Shown piece after piece: positions 7,001 to 11,318 of a DNA stretch of 11,318 bases. The notes beneath the pieces were generated by a model, which had not been told where the DNA came from, ran no database searches, and saw only the letters and a list, made by a program, of their open reading frames with translations. Made by a program: the position numbers and the translations under genes. Each line of letters begins with the position of its first letter. Within the stretch, counting starts at the first letter, position 1. The DNA is taken from positions 1 to 11,318 of the forward strand of contig DASYDR010000403.1 of NCBI GenBank assembly GCA_036499545.1. Reading direction: 5' to 3'. Origin of the DNA: Plastoroseomonas sp036499545 (lineage in GTDB: Bacteria; Pseudomonadota; Alphaproteobacteria; Acetobacterales; Acetobacteraceae).

Positions 7001-8097
7001 ATTCGCGCCACCTGCTCGACCTCGCGGAGGATGACGCCGCCGCCGTCGAGATGCTGATCCTCTGCGACAGCAGGACCGCGCCGATGCCGGCAGGCAACCG
7101 GACGGTCCGGACCGGCTGGACCCTGCGCGTCGACGACACGCCCGAAACCCTCGCGCGGGCGATTTCGGTCGAGGATCCCGAGGTGGTCGTCATCCAGCAT
7201 CAGCCATCGCTGATCGGATGGGGCCAGCTGGCCTGCCTGATCAACGACCGCCGTGTCGCCGGCCGCTCCGTGGTGGTCACGTCGCACGCGACGGCGCGCC
7301 TGATGGATGCCGATGCGGATGAGCGTGCGATGACGGTCGCGGCGCTGGGCACCGTAGCCCGCATCGTCGTGCATACGATCGCGGATCTGAACCTGCTGAA
7401 GCGCCTCGGGTTGACCGCGAATGTGACGCTGTTCCCGCATGGCGCGCCGAAGCGCCATGCGGCCGCGCCGGCCAGGCCGCTGACCCCGGATGACGGGCCG
7501 GTGATCGGCTGCTTCGGCTTCCTGGTGCCGGGGAAAGGGGTGGGCCGGCTGATCGAAGCGGTCGCGGCCTTGCGGGCACGCTGGCCCCGCGTGACGCTGC
7601 GGCTGATGAACGCCGTCCACCCGGTTCACCGCGATGGGGAAGTCCAGCGCTGCCAGGCACTGGCGGCATCACTGGGCATCATGGACATCATCGCCTGGGA
7701 GACCGATTTCCAGCCCGTGGAGGAGGCCCTGCGGAAGCTGTCCGAATGCGATCTGGTTGTCCTGCCCTATGACGAGAGCAAGCCCTATGACGAGAGCAAG
7801 GAATCGGCCAGCGGGGCAGTCCGTGTCGCCCTGGCCAGCGGCGCGCCGGTGGCCGTGACCCCGGTCGCGATTTTCGCGGAAATGGAGGATGCGCTCCATC
7901 GCTTCAGCGACCTGAGCGTGGCGGCGGTCGTGGCGGGAATGGATACCCTCCTCAGCGACCGGGCCCTGCGCGCCAGGCAGCAGGAACGCGCCAGCGCCTG
8001 GCTGGCGGAGCGTGCCTGGGACGACCTCGCCCGCCGCTTCCAGGGAATGCTGCTGGGTCTGCGCGCCGCCGCGCGATACCGGACAACGGCGATGTAG
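4078..8097 (+). CDS. Large protein with N-terminal coiled coil and three glycosyltransferase (GT4-like) modules
   Basis: A 1339-residue protein with no signal peptide or clear membrane segment, so probably cytoplasmic or membrane-associated. Numbering is from GTG 4078; TTG 4030 would add 16 residues. Residues about 22-98 are an Ala/Glu/Arg-rich coiled coil ending in IRASTSWRATAPARA, a junction seen in multi-domain glycosyltransferases. Module 1 starts near 230 (MRAVHQVHAG) and has FVGR near 388 and E477-GFGMPLM-E485. Module 2 starts near 582 and has SSCFPRKGVD near 752 and E838-GFNMPAA-E846. Module 3 starts near 958 (RLAWISPWDVRCGIAEYS) and has GFLVPGKGV near 1147 and ESASGAVRVALASG near 1242. 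The EX7E pair is intact in modules 1 and 2; module 3 shows the divergent ESASGAVR form. A likely role is building a surface polysaccharide or glycan; the acceptor and sugars cannot be read from sequence. PYDESK is duplicated at 1230-1241. It has no glycan-gene neighbours. Confidence 0.88.
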   Translation: MTFASGGFARAEDSLHPDQLVAAGAQAGQAEARMLETELRASHAEADARRAEAHAAQAEMRADRIEAEARQAVARAEAQAAAAMARAEASEARLAWIRASTSWRATAPARAVRELMRRHPGLALYEAGMAQSRVQRLKQVSGDAGGRARKTGRLAFYLTARAVSRLPGAGWARRWLEAAAPSPWDWLRRHDAAYLIAAARAEAAASPPPAEPVAQAPAPASPSAPAARRMRAVHQVHAGAVTGTMLLMRAWLRRLGHASEIFVAERHPALDGECLMLEDLPRHGDCAIILHHAAGRSVPEAVLRLPAHKILLHHDAPVRAHATAAGREQLAALRPHMAAALAVSGCGARALRSLGYDPPAPLPFLREAEASLPRAAAAPVEGGVFTILFVGRIGPSPAQVDLLDAFAAFSAGWGEACRLVLAGPPDAEDLPYPAAIHHRITQHGLQEKVLLAGAVPDDALRGWFRTADLYVPLGPDEGFGMPLMEAVGHGVPVLAWPAGAMPCVLGDAGVALPDRSPAAVGAALLDLARNPDRRARIAARQAGMIDALRFERHAPALARALRAAGISPEDGGTRSAIAAKLQVTVTGHVNGTYSLAAVNRAAALALEARQPGSVRILPWEAGPAAASWGLPAAEKDAIVALAARPPAATGPAIVLSQHYPVLVPPDPRDAALALFAWEESLVPAAIVAVINAGFEAVLATSSFTARALIDSGAVIPVRPLGNALSLDAFFRLGDQRRAQASAAGAPFTFLHVSSCFPRKGVDLLLAAYARAFRRSDPVRLVIKGFPNPHNDVAAQIEALRARDPDLAEIVFINAELVEDALIDLYRTADAMVLPSRGEGFNMPAAEAMAARIPLIVTGHGGHLDFCTPAEARFIDYRFAPSRSHVAPPGSVWIEPDGDDLALAMREALSDRRAGTGPCAAMAERAREAASRRLRTTAWADRAWRMMADAVIAEPLPPMRLAWISPWDVRCGIAEYSRHLLDLAEDDAAAVEMLILCDSRTAPMPAGNRTVRTGWTLRVDDTPETLARAISVEDPEVVVIQHQPSLIGWGQLACLINDRRVAGRSVVVTSHATARLMDADADERAMTVAALGTVARIVVHTIADLNLLKRLGLTANVTLFPHGAPKRHAAAPARPLTPDDGPVIGCFGFLVPGKGVGRLIEAVAALRARWPRVTLRLMNAVHPVHRDGEVQRCQALAASLGIMDIIAWETDFQPVEEALRKLSECDLVVLPYDESKPYDESKESASGAVRVALASGAPVAVTPVAIFAEMEDALHRFSDLSVAAVVAGMDTLLSDRALRARQQERASAWLAERAWDDLARRFQGMLLGLRAAARYRTTAM
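7765..7800 (+). repeat. Perfect 18-bp in-frame tandem duplication
   Basis: The unit CCCTATGACGAGAGCAAG occurs twice back to back (7765-7782 and 7783-7800) with no mismatch. It encodes PYDESK twice, directly before ESASGAVR in the third glycosyltransferase module. The absence of even silent differences suggests a recent slippage event. Confidence 0.95.
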
Positions 8098-8106
8098 CAG
8101 GCCAGG

Positions 8107-8121
8107 CCCGGACGATCCGGG
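8107..8121. terminator. Possible short hairpin between convergent genes
   Basis: CCCGGA (8107-8112) and TCCGGG (8116-8121) form a 6-bp stem with the loop CGA. It lies in the 52-base gap between the glycosyltransferase stop (8097) and the infC stop (8150). Position suggests a shared terminator, but neither strand has a T-rich tail, so the call is weak. Confidence 0.3.
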
Positions 8122-8149
8122 GAAGGCAGGGCCTCCCCCGGCAACAGCC

Positions 8150-8692
8150 CTACTTCGGCGACAGCACCATGATCATCTGGCGGTTCTCCAGGCGGGGCAT
8201 CTGCTCCACCTTGATGATCTCGCCAAGATCGGTGCGGATCCGTTCCAGGACTTTCACGCCAAGGTCCTGGTGAGCCATTTCACGGCCACGGAAGCGCAGC
8301 GTGACCTTCACCTTGTCGCCTTCGGTGATGAAGCCCTTCATCTGCTTCATCTTGGTCTCGTAGTCATGGTCGTCGATATTCGGACGGACCTTGATTTCCT
8401 TGATCTCGACGACCTTCTGCTTCTTTCGGGCCTCGTTGGCCTTCTTCTGCTGCTCGTATTTATACTTGCCGTAGTCGAGGATCTTGCAGACCGGCGGAAC
8501 GGCGTTGGGGGAGATCTCCAGGAGATCGAGACCCACGTCATAGGCGCGCATCAGCGCCTCGCGCGCGGTCATGACGCCGAGCATCTCGCCGTCCTTGTCG
8601 ATCAGGCGGACCTGAGGGACGCGAATTTCCTCGTTGACCCGGGGGCCGTCCCGGGAAGGCAGTTGCTGAGCGGGAAGCGGAGCGCGTGAGAT
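8150..8692 (-). CDS. infC: Translation initiation factor IF-3, ATC start
   Basis: IF-3 binds the 30S subunit, keeps the subunits apart and checks the start codon and initiator tRNA. The 180-residue reading has the N domain with RVNEEIRVPQVRLIDKDGE (18-36) and GVDLVEISPNA-like GLDLLEISPNAVPPVCKILDYGK (54-76). A Lys-rich linker (83-95) follows, then the C domain with KEIKVRP (98-104), FRGREMAHQDLG (134-145) and RQMIMVLSPK at the end. The first ATG (8584) would cut off the conserved VNEEIR segment. Reading upstream, the frame continues to a TAA with no ATG, GTG or TTG. ATC at 8692-8690 has AGGAG at 7-nt spacing and gives a normal family length. A rare start codon is a known infC feature, linked to IF-3 repressing its own translation. 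It lies 97 bases after thrS; rpmI and rplT do not follow. Confidence 0.93.
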   Translation of the reverse strand: MSRAPLPAQQLPSRDGPRVNEEIRVPQVRLIDKDGEMLGVMTAREALMRAYDVGLDLLEISPNAVPPVCKILDYGKYKYEQQKKANEARKKQKVVEIKEIKVRPNIDDHDYETKMKQMKGFITEGDKVKVTLRFRGREMAHQDLGVKVLERIRTDLGEIIKVEQMPRLENRQMIMVLSPK

Positions 8693-8699
8693 CGTCGAT

Positions 8700-8704
8700 C
8701 TCCT
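8700..8704 (-). promoter_or_regulatory. Shine-Dalgarno that fixes the infC ATC start
   Basis: On the minus strand AGGAG is followed by 7 bases and then ATC (8692-8690). No conventional start codon lies in frame between this site and the ATG at 8584, which is 36 codons inside the conserved N-terminal domain. Confidence 0.75.
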
Positions 8705-8731
8705 ATCGATGTGTCTGGAAAGTGCAGCTTA

Positions 8732-8777
8732 GAGCAGCCGCCCCTGGGCGGGAACGCCCGAAGACGTGACTCTGCTC
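8732..8777 (-). repeat. Nested inverted repeats in the thrS-infC spacer
   Basis: GAGCAG (8732-8737) and CTGCTC (8772-8777) form an outer 6-bp arm. Inside, GGGCG (8746-8750) and CGCCC (8755-8759) form a hairpin with a GGAA loop. The structure fills much of the 97-base gap between the thrS stop and infC. No T tract follows on the minus strand, so it may be attenuator-like, a processing site or an RNA-stability element instead of a plain terminator. Confidence 0.4.
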
Positions 8778-8789
8778 ACAAGAGACGCT

Positions 8790-10820
8790 CTATGCGGCGG
8801 AAAGGGGGGTCTCCGCAACCCGAAGATCGGGTGGCGTTGCCTCCGTGACAAGGCGGGCGACCGCTTCGGCCAGCGTCAGGGTCTCCTGCTCGCGCCCTGG
8901 CAGGCGGCGCAGCACCAGGCTGCCCTCCTCCGCCTCGCGGCGGCCGACCACGGCCAGCACCGGCACCCGCTGCTCGATATGGTCGGGGACCTTGCGGTTG
9001 ATCTTCTCGTTGCGGATGTCGAGCGCCACCCGGATGCCGGCCTTGCGCAAGGCTTCCGCCGCCTGTTCGGCGAAGGGGATCGCGTCGTCGACGATGGTCG
9101 CGATCACCACCTGCACCGGCGCGAGCCAGAGCGGGAAGCGGCCGGCATGCTGTTCGATCAGGATGCCGAGGAAGCGCTCGAAGCTGCCGAGGATGGCGCG
9201 GTGCAGCATCACGGGGCGCTTGCGGCTGCTGTCCTCGGCCACGTATTCGGCATCCAGCCGCTCGGGCAGCACGTAGTCGACCTGCAGGGTGCCGCATTGC
9301 CAGTCGCGGCCGATCGCGTCGCGCAGCACGAATTCCAGCTTCGGGCCATAGAAGGCGCCCTCCCCCGGGTTCAACTCGTATTCGACGCCGGCCAGGCGGC
9401 AGGCTTCCTTGAGGCCGGCCTCGGCCTTGTCCCAGCTTTCCTCGCTGCCGGCGCGCTGGGCCGGGCGGTCGCTGAACTTCACCCGGAAGCTGTCGAAGCC
9501 GAGGTCGCGATAGACCGAGGCCAGCAGTTCCACGAAGCGCGCGGTCTCGGCCGGGACCTGGTCCTCGGTGCAGAAGATATGCGCGTCGTCCTGGGTGAAG
9601 GCGCGCACGCGCATGATGCCGTGCAGCGCGCCCGAGGGCTCGTAGCGGTGGCAGGCGCCGAATTCCGCCATGCGCAGCGGCAGCTCGCGGTAGCTGCGCA
9701 GGCCATGGTTGAAGATCTGCACATGGCAGGGGCAGTTCATCGGCTTCAGCGCCAGCAGCCGGTCCTTCTCCGACTCGTCGTCGACGGTCGCCAGGAACAT
9801 GTGCTCCCGGTACTTCTCCCAGTGGCCGGAAGCCTCCCAGAGCTTGCGGTCGACGAGTTGGGGCGTGCGGACTTCCTGGTAGTCGGCTTCCAGGCGGCGG
9901 CGCATGTAGTCCTGCAGCACGGTGTAGAGGCGCCAGCCCTTCGGGTGCCAGAAGACGCTGCCGACCGCTTCCTCCTGCAGGTGGAACAGGCCCATTTCCT
10001 TGCCGATGCGGCGATGGTCGCGCTTCTCCGCCTCCTCCAGCTGCTGGAGATAGGCGTCGAGTTCCTTCTGGTCGCGCCAGGCGGTGCCGTAGATGCGCGA
10101 CAGCATGGCGTTGCGGTGATCGCCCCGCCAATAGGCGCCCGCGACCTTGGTCAGCTTGAAGGCGGTGCCGATATCGCCGGTGCCGCGCATATGCGGGCCG
10201 CGGCAGAGATCGACCCAGTCGCCCTGGGTATAGAGGCTGATCTCCTGGTCGGCCGGCAGGCTCTCGATCAGCTCGACCTTGTAGGCCTCGCCCTTGGCCT
10301 TGAAGAGCGCGGTCGCTTCCTCGCGGCTGACCGCGCGGCGCGCGAAGGGCGCGTTGCGGGCGATGATCTCCCGCATCTTCGCCTCGATGGCCGGGAAATC
10401 CTCGGGCTTGAACGGCTCGTTGCGGGCGAAGTCGTAATAGAAGCCGTTCTCAATCACCGGGCCGATCGTGACCTGAGTGCCCGGCCACAGCGCCTGCACC
10501 GCTTCGGCGAGCACGTGGGCGGCGTCATGCCGGATCAACTCCAGCGCGCGAGCGTCCTCGCGGGCGATGAATTCGATTTTCGCGTCCCGCGCGATCGGAT
10601 CGTTGAGATCGGTGACCACGCCATCCAGCGCCATCGCCACCGTGCGCTTGGCCAGCGACGGCGAGATGCCCTTGGCGATATCGAAGCCGGTAATTTCCCT
10701 GGGGAATTCGCGCTTGGCGCCGTCGGGAAAGGTGAGGGCGATCGTGTTGGGCTCCGCGGCCGGTTTCAAATTCGCGAGACCAAACTGGAATCCGGATGCG
10801 GGCGTATTGTTGTCAGACAT
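8790..10820 (-). CDS. thrS: Threonyl-tRNA synthetase
   Basis: Class II synthetase that charges tRNA-Thr with threonine and removes mischarged serine. The 676-residue protein has the full architecture. A TGS domain (about 25-88, TFPDGAKREFP) comes first. The editing domain has RHDAAH (97-102) and CRGPH (206-210), matching the HxxxH and CxxxH sites. The catalytic core has MNCPCH (361-366), motif 2 HRYEPSGALHG (391-401), DDAH (411-414) and motif 3 HRAILGSFERF (540-550). The zinc ligands correspond to C363, H414 and H540. The C-terminal anticodon-binding domain runs from about 566 (WLAPVQVVI) through DIRNEKINRKVPDH (601-614). The start has AGGAG at 6-nt spacing. It lies upstream of infC, a common bacterial pairing. 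Nothing is missing or truncated. Confidence 0.98.
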   Translation of the reverse strand: MSDNNTPASGFQFGLANLKPAAEPNTIALTFPDGAKREFPREITGFDIAKGISPSLAKRTVAMALDGVVTDLNDPIARDAKIEFIAREDARALELIRHDAAHVLAEAVQALWPGTQVTIGPVIENGFYYDFARNEPFKPEDFPAIEAKMREIIARNAPFARRAVSREEATALFKAKGEAYKVELIESLPADQEISLYTQGDWVDLCRGPHMRGTGDIGTAFKLTKVAGAYWRGDHRNAMLSRIYGTAWRDQKELDAYLQQLEEAEKRDHRRIGKEMGLFHLQEEAVGSVFWHPKGWRLYTVLQDYMRRRLEADYQEVRTPQLVDRKLWEASGHWEKYREHMFLATVDDESEKDRLLALKPMNCPCHVQIFNHGLRSYRELPLRMAEFGACHRYEPSGALHGIMRVRAFTQDDAHIFCTEDQVPAETARFVELLASVYRDLGFDSFRVKFSDRPAQRAGSEESWDKAEAGLKEACRLAGVEYELNPGEGAFYGPKLEFVLRDAIGRDWQCGTLQVDYVLPERLDAEYVAEDSSRKRPVMLHRAILGSFERFLGILIEQHAGRFPLWLAPVQVVIATIVDDAIPFAEQAAEALRKAGIRVALDIRNEKINRKVPDHIEQRVPVLAVVGRREAEEGSLVLRRLPGREQETLTLAEAVARLVTEATPPDLRVAETPLSAA

Positions 10821-10841
10821 TGTCTTCTCCTAATGCTCACT

Positions 10842-10859
10842 CCTGCGAACGAGCGCAGG
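10842..10859 (-). promoter_or_regulatory. Leader hairpin upstream of the thrS ribosome binding site
   Basis: On the minus strand CCTGCG-CTCGTT-CGCAGG forms a perfect 6-bp stem with a 6-nt loop. It ends 10 bases before the AGGAG Shine-Dalgarno (10831-10827) of thrS. The loop contains CUCGU, as in the anticodon loop of a CGU tRNA-Thr. In E. coli ThrRS represses its own mRNA by binding an anticodon-arm mimic upstream of the start site. A similar role here is inference. Confidence 0.45.
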
Positions 10860-10874
10860 TAAGCGGGAAACAGC

Positions 10875-10902
10875 GGTATAGCAGGGGATTCGGGTGTTGC
10901 AA
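10875..10902 (-). promoter_or_regulatory. Candidate sigma-70 promoter for thrS
   Basis: On the minus strand TTGCAA (10902-10897) and TATACC (10880-10875) are separated by 16 bases. Each matches four of six consensus positions. Transcription would start near 10867 and give a leader of about 47 bases carrying the hairpin at 10842-10859 and the Shine-Dalgarno. Confidence 0.45.
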
Positions 10903-11060
10903 CCGCGAAAGCCAGGCTTTCGAAGGCGCTCGCAAACGCGCCCCCGGGTGGAAGCCAGCTATCCTCTATCAGAGGTTGCGATGCCGTGATTCCTTGTTTA
11001 GCCTTGCTTGAGTTGCTCCTGCGTTTGCGGATCGGGCATTCCCCATATCACGACATTTCC
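10903..11060. other. Intergenic region between divergent thrS and the right-edge gene remnant
   Basis: No gene is supported. Two small palindromes are visible: CGAAAGC-CAG-GCTTTCG (10906-10922), directly beside the thrS -35 element, and CCTCT-ATC-AGAGG (10963-10975). Either could be an operator. No clear plus-strand promoter for the right-edge gene was found. Confidence 0.35.
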
Positions 11061-11318
11061 ATGACATTGCGCGTTTTCCTTGTCGCAGCTTTGATGCTCC
11101 TCCATGGCGAAGTGCGGGCCGAGCCGCTGCCGGGAATCGCGGGCGTCTCGCCGACGCTCATCATCTATCTGGCAAAGGGCCCGGCCAATCCGTGAGGTGG
11201 CTCCCGACGCCACGATGGCCGTCCATAGCGGCAGGCTCACTCCTGGCCGTGAAGATGCCTCGCCGCAGATGATCGCGGCCCTCCGGGACCGCAGCATGGT
11301 CCAGGCGGATCTCGCGCA
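11061..11318 (+). pseudogene. Remnant of a predicted periplasmic (ClpP-like, COG3904-type) protein with an internal frame break
   Basis: ATG 11061 opens MTLRVFLVAALMLLHGEVRA, a good signal peptide with likely cleavage after VRA. The mature start EPLPGIAGVSPTLIIYLAKGPAN follows, then a TGA at 11193-11195 after only 44 codons. From about 11191 the frame shifted by one reads REVAPDATMAVHSGRL and later SPQMIAALRDRSM, open to the window edge. From memory, exported alphaproteobacterial proteins of this type have the LIIYLAKGPAN segment near the N-terminus and a REVAPD-AVH segment well over 100 residues later. The two pieces here would be joined out of frame with the middle missing. The family and deletion reading are inference; the frame break is direct. 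A single intact protein is unlikely unless the first 44 codons form a separate small exported peptide. The gene has no strong Shine-Dalgarno. Confidence 0.5.

Noticed and set aside
4567..7629. Long minus-strand open frames (446 and 473 codons) antisense to the glycosyltransferase gene
   Set aside because: They are Arg/Gly/Pro/His-rich low-complexity translations typical of shadow frames, with no family motifs and no supporting start signals.
8766..10862. A 698-codon open frame on the plus strand, antisense to all of thrS
   Set aside because: It mirrors thrS codon structure in GC-rich DNA, has no recognisable domain, and thrS on the other strand has every expected motif.
10986..11060. An earlier ATG start for the right-edge exported protein
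   Set aside because: It would add 25 residues before a complete signal peptide that begins at 11061, and the added sequence has no ribosome binding site.
1..11318. CRISPR array, tRNA, rRNA, insertion sequence or phage attachment site
   Set aside because: No regularly spaced repeats, no cloverleaf-type sequence, no transposase-like frame and no flanking direct repeats were seen.

Overview
The window is a GC-rich bacterial chromosome segment that looks like an alphaproteobacterium. Acetobacteraceae or another Rhodospirillales lineage is most likely. This rests on the style of the encoded housekeeping proteins, the TTGAC-type promoters and the very high GC at third codon positions. It is inferred from memory of such proteins, not from a search.

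Left block (1-3848, minus strand): the conserved operon ffh-rpsP-rimM-trmD-rplS, transcribed right to left. It encodes the SRP GTPase, ribosomal protein bS16, the 30S maturation factor RimM, the tRNA m1G37 methyltransferase and ribosomal protein bL19. A good candidate promoter lies about 135-165 bases upstream of ffh. The leader is GC-rich and structured, and a strong intrinsic terminator (121-145) closes the operon. A possible new minus-strand gene starts at 53 and runs off the left edge.

Middle (4078-8097, plus strand): one large gene of about 1339 codons. It encodes an N-terminal Ala/Glu/Arg-rich coiled coil followed by three consecutive GT-B glycosyltransferase modules (GT4-like). It probably builds a surface polysaccharide or glycan. 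It sits alone between two translation/secretion blocks and runs divergently from ffh and convergently with infC. Its third module carries a perfect 18-bp in-frame tandem duplication.

Right block (8150-10902, minus strand): thrS (threonyl-tRNA synthetase) followed by infC (initiation factor IF-3). infC most likely starts at a rare ATC codon at 8690-8692 behind a good Shine-Dalgarno, so an ATG-only gene call would lose 36 residues. thrS has a promoter-like pair and a hairpin just upstream of its ribosome binding site; the hairpin loop resembles a tRNA-Thr anticodon loop.

Right edge (11061-11318, plus strand): an exported-protein gene with a clear signal peptide. Its reading frame breaks after 44 codons and a second piece continues in another frame. 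It appears to be a remnant of a ClpP-like predicted periplasmic protein (COG3904 type) with its middle deleted.

No tRNA, rRNA, CRISPR array or insertion sequence was seen. The most interesting leads are the thrS leader hairpin, the triple glycosyltransferase with its duplication, and the broken periplasmic gene. I found no convincing wholly new system.
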